A stretch of 64,000 nt of DNA from a bacterium (GTDB lineage Bacteria > Babelota > Babeliae > Babelales > RVW-14): assembly GCA_016699045.1 (NCBI GenBank), contig CP064957.1, forward strand, positions 558,001 to 622,000, read 5' to 3'. Position 1 is the stretch's first letter, and the number at the start of each line of letters is the position of its first letter. Shown here piece by piece: positions 54,770-63,822 of the stretch. The translations under genes and the position numbers were made by a program. The notes beneath the pieces were generated by a model. The model was given only the letters and a program-made list of their open reading frames with translations, did not search any database and was not told the origin of the DNA.

Positions 54770-55933
54770 ATGAAAAGAAAAAAACTCTTTTTTGTTTCTC
54801 TTCTTTTCATAACTCTTTTTCTTACACACAACGCATCGTCCAAAAACTTCACGCCACAAGTATCATCATTTATTGACACTACGTTTGATGTCCTCAACCT
54901 AAAACAAAAGCCTCAGCCGCTCGACTTTGACGATATTTTAGGAAAAGATATAACGCCTCTACAGTTTAGCACCAACAGCATCCGCAATTATTTTCGCAGT
55001 TTGAACTGCTCTCAGCTCGCCCTACGCAGCAGAACCAAAAAAGCAAAAGAGCAAGACTTTAATCAATCAATGGGTAAATTTATTAGAGAAATGTACAACA
55101 CGCGACATTATGTTCAAACGTTATCGCAAGACGGTACCCACATTGTTGAATTTTTTTCGCTGGCGCATGAACTTAATTTGGGGGCACATGAAGTTTATGT
55201 TGGCATGCGCTTGTTTAACCAGAAATTAAAAGCATGGGACTGTGAGATTGTTGATAACACGGTCGTCTTGCAAATTTTACCGGCATTTGCTGAAGCGCTA
55301 CCACATTATTTAAACACCAAAAAGAAAAGCTCAAGCAAAAATGATTTGCGCTTCATACGCCGTCATACAGAAAATTTGCTGATTTCTCGCTTCACCGAAA
55401 ACTTTAGATCATTCAAAAAAGACCCTGATCTCTTTTTGTCTGATCTTTCGTATGATATTGCCGCCAGCATTAAAAAACAATTGCGCACCTTGGAACAACG
55501 CTCTGCCCAACTCGAGGAAGAACAAGAAGTGCGCGCTCGCCTTCGCCAACAATCGGTACGCTTTTTAGAAACCATGCTGGGTAAACAAATGTGGAATTTT
55601 AGATCACCAGAAGGCGTGTGGGATTCATTCTTAACCGTTGCCAACGATTTGCAATTGCTGGGCACCAACGGCGTTATCGACCACATGGACGACCTTGATG
55701 GCCTACTGTGGGACCACACCAACCGGTTTTGTTACTATCTCGATTTGACCGGCGGCTCCCAGCCAATGGACTTTTTTGATGAAATTGAACAAGACCTTGC
55801 CAACGGCGTTATTTATTTCCTTGAAGCTGATGAACAAGATGATGGGATTAAAACTAAAAAAGAAACACTACTTGATGCACTCGCACAAGCTAAAACAAAA
55901 GCAATCGCTTTTGAAACCGGTATTATTTGTTAA
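54770..55933 (+). CDS. secreted protein of unknown function
   Basis: The start is ATG 54770 after AAAGGATTCCCGA. An upstream in-frame ATG is unlikely. The 387-residue protein has a Sec signal (KKLFFVSLLFITLFLTHNAS) and a mostly helical body rich in aromatic and charged residues, with a coiled segment (LRTLEQRSAQLEEEQEVRAR) and an acidic Phe/Asp region near the end. No family recognised. It lies next to gspF on the opposite strand, and a terminator follows. Confidence 0.75.
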   Translation: MKRKKLFFVSLLFITLFLTHNASSKNFTPQVSSFIDTTFDVLNLKQKPQPLDFDDILGKDITPLQFSTNSIRNYFRSLNCSQLALRSRTKKAKEQDFNQSMGKFIREMYNTRHYVQTLSQDGTHIVEFFSLAHELNLGAHEVYVGMRLFNQKLKAWDCEIVDNTVVLQILPAFAEALPHYLNTKKKSSSKNDLRFIRRHTENLLISRFTENFRSFKKDPDLFLSDLSYDIAASIKKQLRTLEQRSAQLEEEQEVRARLRQQSVRFLETMLGKQMWNFRSPEGVWDSFLTVANDLQLLGTNGVIDHMDDLDGLLWDHTNRFCYYLDLTGGSQPMDFFDEIEQDLANGVIYFLEADEQDDGIKTKKETLLDALAQAKTKAIAFETGIIC

Positions 55934-55939
55934 TTAATT

Positions 55940-55968
55940 GAACGTGAGCTATCAATAAGCTCACGTTC
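55940..55968. terminator. bidirectional intrinsic terminator, 11-bp stem
   Basis: GAACGTGAGCT and AGCTCACGTTC flank a seven-base loop and are followed by TTTTTA. It separates the convergent 54.8-kb gene and the WD40 gene ending at 55972. Confidence 0.85.
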
Positions 55969-55971
55969 TTT

Positions 55972-57162
55972 TTATGTTAAATCGACCAACTCATCATAAA
56001 TTTTTTGCATTACTGCCTCTGATAAATCGCGTAACACAATCCTAAGCGTAATTTCTTGAACAGAAGGAAACTTCCATACGCGCGGAATACCACTTGAATA
56101 ACCAACAATAAGCGTATCTTGATCAAATGGAATCCAGCTACAAATGTCGTTACGAAAGCCCCCATAACTTATAATAGTATCGCGCTTAGTCGACATTTTA
56201 GAAAGATGCCACTCTCTTTCATTACTTTTTTTTGTCCAAAAAAATCTTGCTTTATAAGATTCTGCTATAAAGTTCTTGTCATCAAGCTTTTCAAGACGCT
56301 CAATAGAACAATCAGATCCACAGTACATAAGACCACTATTCCTCCATGAGCTCTGCGGGTTTTTACGAGACCACATTCGAATAAGACCATTGTCTTTATG
56401 CCCCGTAACAAAAGTATTTTTATCCAAAGCAGCAATACTGGCTAACCTATTCGTAGTAGAAAATATATCCACCGGTTGCCATACCTGCGACCCAAGAACT
56501 CGTTGCCAAATTTTAATCGTGTCTTCAGATCCTGCTGTCACAATTGTATCTTTATCAATAACAGCAATCCCAAGAATGGCATGCGTATGCCCTTCCAACT
56601 GAGAAACCTTTTTCCACACGCCGCTCGCCACATCTTGTTCCCACAGAACAAGATACCCTCCATGGCATCCCGTAACGATCGTCTGCGAGTTTAAAGCAGC
56701 AACCGTGCAGATATATGCTCGGTCTGCCAAATCAGCAACCCAATGCCAATCATTGACTCTGGCATCACCCGCCCATACTTTTACCTCGCCGCCAAGCGAC
56801 AGCGTAACAAATGATTTATGATCAATTTTTACAATGCGATCAATCCGAGAAGTATGCGCGTGCTCAGACAATATACGCACAGTCATTGGTATATTGAATC
56901 TTCTGCACCAATCAAATTTTGCATTGTTGTCGGTCATGAAATGTTTTACTTTTTCAAATCGTTTAAAAAACGTTGCCACTGTAGGGCTATCGCTTGCGAT
57001 AAATGTTTTTTCTCCAAAATCATGGAAAAGCCCTATTATTTTTCTGCACAAATCTGACTCTATTGAACTCGAGCTGCTGAATGACGAAGAACTGGCAGCA
57101 GGATGTATAGCTTGAAAAGAACCAATGAGCACAAAAAAGAACGCATTTACCAGATGTTTCAT
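55972..57162 (-). CDS. secreted WD40-repeat protein (paralogue A)
   Basis: From ATG 57162, 396 residues: a Sec signal (MKHLVNAFFFVLIGSFQAI), a Ser-rich stretch, then about seven WD40-type blades with EHAHTSRIDRIVKIDHKSFV, GHTHAILGIAVIDKDTIVTA and GSEDTIKIWQRV. The tail is LRDLSEAVMQKIYDELVDL. Beta-propellers bind proteins, and a secreted form suggests a host target. It is a tandem duplicate of the next gene, with the same order of features but diverged sequence. Confidence 0.85.
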   Translation of the reverse strand: MKHLVNAFFFVLIGSFQAIHPAASSSSFSSSSSIESDLCRKIIGLFHDFGEKTFIASDSPTVATFFKRFEKVKHFMTDNNAKFDWCRRFNIPMTVRILSEHAHTSRIDRIVKIDHKSFVTLSLGGEVKVWAGDARVNDWHWVADLADRAYICTVAALNSQTIVTGCHGGYLVLWEQDVASGVWKKVSQLEGHTHAILGIAVIDKDTIVTAGSEDTIKIWQRVLGSQVWQPVDIFSTTNRLASIAALDKNTFVTGHKDNGLIRMWSRKNPQSSWRNSGLMYCGSDCSIERLEKLDDKNFIAESYKARFFWTKKSNEREWHLSKMSTKRDTIISYGGFRNDICSWIPFDQDTLIVGYSSGIPRVWKFPSVQEITLRIVLRDLSEAVMQKIYDELVDLT

Positions 57163-57189
57163 GATTACCACTTTCTCTTTTTTAATTTT

Positions 57190-58374
57190 TTAACACGCCG
57201 CCAATTCATCATAAATTTCTTGCTTTTCTGGTTCGCTCATGCCGCGCAGTTTGATAGTCAGGGCAATTTCGAGCAACGTGGGGATTTTTGTTATTTCAAG
57301 ATCACCATGGTTATGGCCAGAAACAAGAATCTCGTCATTAAGGACTAATTGACGTACTATCGAGCCTTTCTTCATATTCGGAGCCAACGCAAAGGAGTCG
57401 TTTTGATAGGAAGCTTTTTTTTGTACAACCCACTTTTCTTTCCATAAACACTTGAATGAGGACTTATAACCAGGCATTATATTAACCATGGCAAAACAGT
57501 TATCATCAATTCTTTCAATAGCAGGAATACGTACAAAATGATACCCAAGCCAATCAGTTCTTTGATAAATCCAAGGAGAATCGATATCCTTGCGTATCCA
57601 CGTAGCAACCTTGCAAGTCTCTTTGTGCACAACAATAAGCATGTGCTGATTTACAAGACACGGCATTACCTCCTCATACGCAGGAAAGCTGCTTGGCAAT
57701 GTTTGTACAAGCTGCCATCCACGAATACCGTTTGCACACGACCATATCTCAACCCGAGCACTCGAAAATCCCAACACAATCGTGTAATCATCAAGAACAA
57801 CAATACTCGAGACATGATCATGCAAATTCTCTTTGATATTGGCAACCCACTTCCATTCATGGTCGGCATCATCGCGCTGCCATACTTTGACACAACCACC
57901 GCGAACACTTGCGATAATCGTATGATCATTCAATAGTGCAAGAGATAAAACAAAATCTTTATTCTGGTTTTGGCCAGCTAACTGAGCAGCGCATACCAAG
58001 CGATCACGTGACACATCATAGCTCCACACTTTGAGACAGTTGTCCCATGATGAGGAAGCAAAAGTATAGTCATCAAGTTTTACCAATTTAGTAATCCGCC
58101 CGCTATGAGCATCTTCGACAATACGCGCATTAACAATAATATCATTCATGCAACACGCATGCACGCGACCACCGTCTTCATGTTTCTGGATAAAATCTTT
58201 GACATCACCGACAAATGAGCGCACCGAAGAATTCTCACTTGCTGCAAAAGGTTCTAAACCCATCGAGTTTACACACGCTATAATTTTTTTACTCAAATCA
58301 GATTCTGCAGCAGAATGTGCTGCTTGAAAAAAAATAATAGAAAGAAAAAAGATTGAAACTACTAACCGCTTCAT
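57190..58374 (-). CDS. secreted WD40-repeat protein (paralogue B)
   Basis: From ATG 58374 (GGTGGT upstream), 394 residues: a signal peptide (MKRLVVSIFFLSIIFFQAAH), SDLSKKII like the SDLCRKII of paralogue A, WD40 blades (AHSGRITKLVKLDDYTFASS, WDNCLKVWSYDV) and the tail LRGMSEPEKQEIYDELAA shared with paralogue A. The 27-base gap to the downstream paralogue suggests one transcript. Confidence 0.86.
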   Translation of the reverse strand: MKRLVVSIFFLSIIFFQAAHSAAESDLSKKIIACVNSMGLEPFAASENSSVRSFVGDVKDFIQKHEDGGRVHACCMNDIIVNARIVEDAHSGRITKLVKLDDYTFASSSWDNCLKVWSYDVSRDRLVCAAQLAGQNQNKDFVLSLALLNDHTIIASVRGGCVKVWQRDDADHEWKWVANIKENLHDHVSSIVVLDDYTIVLGFSSARVEIWSCANGIRGWQLVQTLPSSFPAYEEVMPCLVNQHMLIVVHKETCKVATWIRKDIDSPWIYQRTDWLGYHFVRIPAIERIDDNCFAMVNIMPGYKSSFKCLWKEKWVVQKKASYQNDSFALAPNMKKGSIVRQLVLNDEILVSGHNHGDLEITKIPTLLEIALTIKLRGMSEPEKQEIYDELAAC

Positions 58375-58486
58375 GACTACCACCGATTCCCTTTGACCAA
58401 AAAATATTATTACTTTCAAGTACAGGATGGGGAAAGTGTAGGCCGTTCGGCAATAATTTCAATCTCTTTTTAATTAACGATACAAA

Positions 58487-59194
58487 TTAACTGCGCAGCA
58501 CGATTGATCGCACACCTTGTTCATCAACCACCAATTCAAAGTAACGATCATGCGCGTAGCGCATAACCAACTCGCGATCATGGCAAATAACAAGCACGGT
58601 CAATCGTGTTGTTATCACTAAATCATTCAAAAACAACATCACCATTTCAGCATTTTTTTCATCAAGCGCCGCCGTCGGTTCATCGAGCAATAAAATGTTG
58701 GTAGTTTTTTGCAATGCCATCAAAATTGCCAAAATCTGCCGTTGCCCGCCAGAAAGTAAATGAACCGGCTTTTCAACATCAATCGCAAATCGTTCAACAA
58801 ACGTTGGCATCGCTTTATGAGCCGGCAAAGGCGCCAAGCCCGGATGGATCGGCAGATTAGCAAGTTGTAAGTTTTGTTCAAATGAAAGATGGTCGACCAG
58901 CATCACATCAAATTTTTGCTGGACCATGTTGATGGTACTCAGCGCATCATAGTGCTGTGTGCCGGTCTGCAACGTTTGCGCATTGCCTTCCACAACGATT
59001 ACGCCCTCAACCACCTCCTGCTGTTCAAGCTTGCTGCGCAAAATTCTAAACAACGTAGATTTGCCGGCACCATTAAATCCTTTGATAAAATGAATGCGGC
59101 CTTTTTCAAAATTAATCGTTACATTTTTAAAAAAATCGGGCGCGTTGGGCGCAAATTTAAAATGAAGATTTTTAAGTTCAAGAGCGTTTACCAT
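58487..59194 (-). CDS. ABC importer ATPase
   Basis: The 235-residue protein has Walker A GFNGAGKST, signature LLSGGQRQ, Walker B ILLLDEPTAALD and H-loop VICHDREL. It sits four bases after the permease gene and follows the substrate-binding protein, forming a TrpXYZ-like operon. It powers import at the inner membrane. Confidence 0.92.
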   Translation of the reverse strand: MVNALELKNLHFKFAPNAPDFFKNVTINFEKGRIHFIKGFNGAGKSTLFRILRSKLEQQEVVEGVIVVEGNAQTLQTGTQHYDALSTINMVQQKFDVMLVDHLSFEQNLQLANLPIHPGLAPLPAHKAMPTFVERFAIDVEKPVHLLSGGQRQILAILMALQKTTNILLLDEPTAALDEKNAEMVMLFLNDLVITTRLTVLVICHDRELVMRYAHDRYFELVVDEQGVRSIVLRS

Positions 59195-59198
59195 AATT

Positions 59199-60092
59199 TT
59201 AAACCCCCAAATCGTTAACGTTTTTATTCGACCTACTCGTTTGGTAGCGTTGAATCACCATCAGCAAAACCAGTAACGATTGTATCATCGTAAAATATTT
59301 TAAATTAAAACCAACTTTTAATAAAAGCTGCTGAAGCGAGCAATACACAACGGCGCCTATCAGCGGTACTAGCCATGAAAACGACTGTACAAAAAAGCAC
59401 AGCGATTTGCCCAAAATAAGTGCCGTGATGCAAAAAAGCGCCATCCCAAAACCAGCGTTTGTGTCAACAAAACCACTCGATTGCGCCACCAAATAACCTG
59501 AAATACCGGCAAGGCCGTTGGCAAGTGCAATCCCGCTCAACACCACAAAATTAGTCGCTATGCCGTAATGTTCAAAAAATCTTGGATTGTAACCAAAGAC
59601 AGCAAACGAGTACCCAAGCTGCGTGCGCAATAAAAAAAATAATCCGGCCATCAACAGCAACCCAACAACAAGCAGCATAATCAGTTCCGGATTTTTTATA
59701 AACTGCTCAGAAACCACCAACGGATTGCGCAGACCACTGAGCGAGCGATGCGCATTGCCCAGCACTGCCTGATTAATGCCGTGGAAAATGCCAATCGTTA
59801 AAATACTGGAAAGTAGATGCGGCACACGGCAATATTGCGTTAAAAGGGCTGTCACCAGCCCTACCATCATGCCGCCAAAAAAACTTACTACAAAAACCAT
59901 TGGAAGATATATAACAAATGGAACACTTTGCCCAACAAACATAAAATTGGCCGCCAAAATTGAACCAAAAACATACGCACTTTCAATGCTGATATTTGGC
60001 ACTTTCAATAATGAAAAAGCAATGTAGCCGCCGATAATGAGCGGCAGGTACATGCATAATTGTTCAAGAATAATCAGTGCAATCGTCGTCAT
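59199..60092 (-). CDS. ABC importer permease (TrpY-like)
   Basis: The start is ATG 60092 with GGAGAAGTATT. The 297-residue protein has eight or more hydrophobic helices and the branched-chain-type permease block GIALANGLAGISGYLVAQSS (the EAA-like cytoplasmic loop). This pairs with PF04392-type binding proteins. Substrate is inferred to be tryptophan or another amino acid, from the leader ORF. Confidence 0.88.
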   Translation of the reverse strand: MTTIALIILEQLCMYLPLIIGGYIAFSLLKVPNISIESAYVFGSILAANFMFVGQSVPFVIYLPMVFVVSFFGGMMVGLVTALLTQYCRVPHLLSSILTIGIFHGINQAVLGNAHRSLSGLRNPLVVSEQFIKNPELIMLLVVGLLLMAGLFFLLRTQLGYSFAVFGYNPRFFEHYGIATNFVVLSGIALANGLAGISGYLVAQSSGFVDTNAGFGMALFCITALILGKSLCFFVQSFSWLVPLIGAVVYCSLQQLLLKVGFNLKYFTMIQSLLVLLMVIQRYQTSRSNKNVNDLGV

Positions 60093-60108
60093 AATACTTC
60101 TCCGTTTT

Positions 60109-61125
60109 TTATTTTTGTACCACAATGCCTGAGCTCATTAAAAAGAGCTGCTCACGACTCAGCGATAGGCCCTGCACGCGGGCTGCTTTAGCATTAACTT
60201 TAATGCTGTTGACCGTCAACGCGGTTGATGGAATGTCGCTTGGCTTTTTACCTTCATTCAAAATTAAAAATGCTTTATGCGCACCTTGAACACCAAAGTC
60301 ATATTCTTGCACGCCAAAACCAAGCGCTGCACCTTTGTCTGGCGAATCTAAGTCGGTTGCGTACAGCGTCACGCCATGCTGGTTACACAATTTTATTAAA
60401 CCATCAAGGCCAGAAACAACTGTGTTGTCTTTCAAAACCATAACCACATCAACTCCGCTGAGCGCTGAAGAAACTTTGCCATAAATTTCGCTGGCGGCAT
60501 ACACTTCAATTGCGGAAAGTTGAATGCCGTGCTGAACTGCCAAATTTTCAATTTCTTGCTTGTCTTTAACAAAATTACCTTGAGGGTCGTACACCAGCAA
60601 CATGCGCTTGATGGCAGGCTTGAGTTGATGCAAGAGCGCCATCTGTAGCTCATAATCAGTTGTCTCGATAACACCCGTCACATTATTGCCGGACGATTGC
60701 TCTGATGCAATTAAACCACTGGCCACCGGATCTGATACCGCACTGAAAACGATCGGCACTAATTGTTGTTTTTTGGTGCTAATTTCCTTGATCATTTGAG
60801 ACGGCTGCCGCGTAATCACAAAAACAAGATCGTACGCACCTTGCAATATTTCTTCAACCTGTGAGCGCATGAGCGAGCGATTACCATTGGCATTGTAGGT
60901 CGTACATTCATAATTTGCCGTCACATCAGTTTCCAATGTTTTGCGAAAACCTTGTTCAATTTGTTCCAAACTTGGATGCGTTACGGGCGTTAAAATAGCC
61001 ACGCGATGCGTACGCGTTGCCGTTGCATGCATCACCTTTTGTTCAGGAGCGTACAGCAAATAGCCCAAGTAGCTGGTCAAACAAACATGCAAACCAAAAA
61101 TAGCAATAATAATTAATTTTTTCAT
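60109..61125 (-). CDS. ABC substrate-binding protein, PF04392/TrpX type
   Basis: The 338-residue protein has an N-terminal hydrophobic anchor (LIIIAIFGLHVCLTSYLGYL) and the periplasmic-binding plan with VAILTPVTHPSLEQIEQGFR, DLVFVITRQPSQ, PIVFSAVSDPVASGLI, NVTGVIETTDYELQ and MVLKDNTVVSGLDGL. This family occurs in TrpXYZ tryptophan importers. It is the first gene of the operon. The anchor replaces a cleavable lipobox, and no Cys motif is seen. Confidence 0.87.
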   Translation of the reverse strand: MKKLIIIAIFGLHVCLTSYLGYLLYAPEQKVMHATATRTHRVAILTPVTHPSLEQIEQGFRKTLETDVTANYECTTYNANGNRSLMRSQVEEILQGAYDLVFVITRQPSQMIKEISTKKQQLVPIVFSAVSDPVASGLIASEQSSGNNVTGVIETTDYELQMALLHQLKPAIKRMLLVYDPQGNFVKDKQEIENLAVQHGIQLSAIEVYAASEIYGKVSSALSGVDVVMVLKDNTVVSGLDGLIKLCNQHGVTLYATDLDSPDKGAALGFGVQEYDFGVQGAHKAFLILNEGKKPSDIPSTALTVNSIKVNAKAARVQGLSLSREQLFLMSSGIVVQK

Positions 61126-61214
61126 GAAAAAACCTTTACGGTAATGGTATCAAAAAACCAAGACCAACGTTATGAAAAAAAATAAAACAAAATAAGGTAA
61201 GAGAAATAAAAGAT

Positions 61215-61310
61215 TTAGCGCCACCAGCGCCAGGTAAGAGTCAAAACAGCAGCATAAGAAAAAGATGAAATCAACAAAGATCTGTGTGAAATGGCAATCG
61301 AACAAGCCAT
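61215..61310 (-). CDS. candidate Trp-codon leader peptide of the ABC importer operon
   Basis: On the minus strand ATG 61310 follows AAAGGTAGATC and opens a 31-codon frame beginning MACSIAISHRSLLISS and ending TLTWRWWR-stop. Three of its last five codons are TGG. It lies 90 bases before the first importer gene. The Trp region TGGCGCTGGTGGCGCTA can itself fold (TGGCGC/GCGCTA, six pairs including one G-U) and is followed by a U-rich stretch (AATCTTTTATTTC). This layout resembles trpL-type attenuators. Expression is not shown. Confidence 0.65.
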   Translation of the reverse strand: MACSIAISHRSLLISSFSYAAVLTLTWRWWR

Positions 61311-61331
61311 GATCTACCTTTCATCTTGGAA

Positions 61332-61361
61332 AAGCCTGAACGGTTATAACCGTTCAGGCTT
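61332..61361. promoter_or_regulatory. 30-base perfect palindrome (hairpin) between promoter and leader ORF
   Basis: AAGCCTGAACGGTTA followed at once by its reverse complement. As RNA it gives a 12-bp stem with a six-base loop and UUUU after it on the minus strand. It may end ATPase transcripts or act as part of the attenuator. Confidence 0.6.
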
Positions 61362-61390
61362 ACGTACAAATAATTCTTAACGACGTTTTG

Positions 61391-61422
61391 ATTATAGCAA
61401 AAAATTAACTAAAGTTAACTTT
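61391..61422 (-). promoter_or_regulatory. promoter and palindromic operator of the importer operon
   Basis: Minus-strand TTAACT (61418-61413), 16 bases, TATAAT (61396-61391). The palindrome AAAGTTAACTTT (61422-61411) covers the -35. A repressor site is plausible there, though the CTAG half-sites of the E. coli trp operator are absent. Confidence 0.6.
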
Positions 61423-61435
61423 CAATACAAAATTG

Positions 61436-63772
61436 CTATTTTTTACGTCGTTCAACAACTTCAGTATTATTAAATAATGATTTCCAGCAAAATTTTACTA
61501 TTTCAAGCGCCACAAAATTCATACCAACAATCGTAAAAATCCAACGCACGTGAACCGGCATTGGCGTTACAAAAGACAGCATTGAATCGCCAAGGGCGGT
61601 GTATGGCAGTAAAAATGCTAAGGACCCTGCAATAAACAAAAATCCCAATAACAAGTTGGAAGGCCTCGTTGTTCTAAAAAATATTGATTTGGTACGCAAT
61701 GAAAACAACAAAACCAATTCCGAGGTGATGCTGTACAAAAACCAATGCGTTTGTAAAATTGCTGGCTGTTCTTTGTAAAGCTTTGAAAAGAATGAAAAAT
61801 CAAACAAGCTACACAGAGCCCCAACCGTCATGATCGTAATAAAAAGCGACTTCATGTTGTAACGTTCAGGCCTGGTAATTTCTGACGGATCAACCGTATC
61901 AGTTGCAATAAAAATAAGCGGTAAGTCTGCCAAGATATTCAAACACAACAGTTGAATCGGAAGCATTGGCAAATGAGGCAACAATAAAGCCGCCACCGAA
62001 ATAGTAAAAAAGTTACTAAACGTTGAGGTCAGCGTAACACGCAAATATTTTAAGGTGTTAAAAAATACCTTACGACCTTCAACCACGCCATCTAAAATGA
62101 CGCCAATTCTATTTTCCAGCAAAATAATGTCGGCCGCATCTTTGGCCAAATCGGTTGCATTGGGAACTGCAATGCCCACTGCAGCTTCTTTGAGTGCCGG
62201 TGCATCGTTCACGCCATCGCCCAAAAAGCCAACCGCATATTTTTGACTCAGCAACGACACAATGAGATATTTATCTTCTGGCGACACGCGCGCAAACGCA
62301 TGACATTTTTCAACTACCTCGCGCTGCTCATGCTCTGGCAGAGCGCTAAACGTTGAGCCCAACATAACATCGCTGGGAGATTTCAACAGTCCCACTTTAT
62401 AACCAACAGCTCCCACCACTTCCGGCGCATCACCGGACAAAATTTTGATATCAATTTTTAATTTTTCAGCGTGCTTAATCGCATCATGTGCCGAGGCTTT
62501 AATTGGGTCTGAAAAAGCAACAAGGCCAATAAAGGCAACTTCTTGCTCAACATTCAACAAATCTGCTGGTTGCTGACCAAACTCTTTATGCCCAATCGCA
62601 ATAATACGGCGGCCCTCGCCTCCTTGCTTGGCAATCCACGCGAGTATTTGATCATCTTCTTTAAAATGACACAACGCAAAAATATCTTCATACGCACCGC
62701 GTACAATCAAATGATACTGATTATTTTCTTTAACCAAACTGGCAGTTCGACGACGTTGCGGATCGAAAGGAAGGTAGTCCAAGCGCTCAATATTTTCAAC
62801 ATAACTGCTGCCGTTTCTTTCAAGATAAGCAACTAACGCATTATCAAAGGATTGATGCGCTTGTGCAAAACGCGCGCCCGCAAATGTTGCATAGCCAATA
62901 ACTTGATTTTCATCGTACGGCTTTTCGGCATAAATATCGGCAACTTCCATAATACTTTCAGTAATAGTTCCCGTTTTATCGGTACATAAAACTTCGATAC
63001 TACCTAAATCGTCAATTGCTGAAAGACGCTTAACTACCACTTGCTTGGCCGTCATCATTCGTGCTGCATATGCAAGAGAAAAATTAATGACTACTTGCAG
63101 CGCTTCAGGAATAACCGCAATCGCCAAGCTGATGGAAAAAATAAGCATGTGAACAAAGTCAAACTCTTTACCTTTTACCAAAAAATTTACGAGCATAACA
63201 CTCACTAACGCAATCACCACCAAATATAAAATGAAGCGGCTGAGCGTTTGTATGTCTTGAGAAAAACGACTAAACTGCCCACTCTTGGTCGTTAAATGCG
63301 CCACACGACCAAACGTTGTTTCCCCGCCAATTGCCACGACCACACCTTTTGCCTGGCCACTGACAACCGTAGTTCCGGTAAAAACCATATTTTTTGCTTC
63401 AAAAATTTGCTCAACTTTTTCAAGCTTATCAAGACATTTTTCAACAGGGACAGACTCGCCCGTCAAACTTGACTCATCAACCATCAAATGCTGCATATCA
63501 ATCAGCCGCATGTCTGCCGTAATCAAATCGCCCGGCTCAAGGAAAACAATGTCGCCCGGCACCAGTAAGGCGCTATCAACCAGCACTTCCTGACCATCAC
63601 GCAGAACCTTCATTTCGTACGTAACATACTTCTTGAGCATCTGCATCGTGCGTTGCGCAAAAAACTCTTGGTAAAAGCCCAACACCGCCATGATGCCAAC
63701 AAAAAATACAATCATGCCGCTATTTAAATATTCGCCTAAAAAAAATGAAATGATAGCAGCTATCAAAAGCAA
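61436..63772 (-). pseudogene. P-type cation ATPase truncated at its 5' side by an IS200/IS605-type element
   Basis: The 778 codons visible begin at transmembrane segment 2 (LLIAAIISFFLGEYLNSG) and include the actuator TGES (SLTGESVPVE), phosphorylation site CTDKTGT, GDGVNDAP hinge, PEAL in the membrane helix, and six C-terminal helices. This is a complete P-type ATPase except for the first roughly 60-100 residues (N terminus and TM1). The frame runs back into the right end of an insertion element, with no fitting start. The IS therefore probably inactivated it, or replaced its start by TTG 63772. The transported ion cannot be decided. Confidence 0.8.
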
Positions 63773-63781
63773 GTGACACCG

Positions 63782-63799
63782 CCCGGCTTAAAAGCCGGG
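63782..63799. repeat. IS200/IS605 right-end hairpin
   Basis: CCCGGCT, four-base loop, AGCCGGG. Such a subterminal imperfect palindrome is recognised by TnpA in this family. Confidence 0.7.
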
Positions 63800-63822
63800 G
63801 CTTCTCAATGAACATTTGAATA

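Noticed and set aside
61411..61422. Classical TrpR operator at the importer promoter
   Set aside because: The palindrome AAAGTTAACTTT shares only the central GTTAAC with the E. coli operator and lacks the CTAG half-sites. I report it only as an unspecified palindrome.
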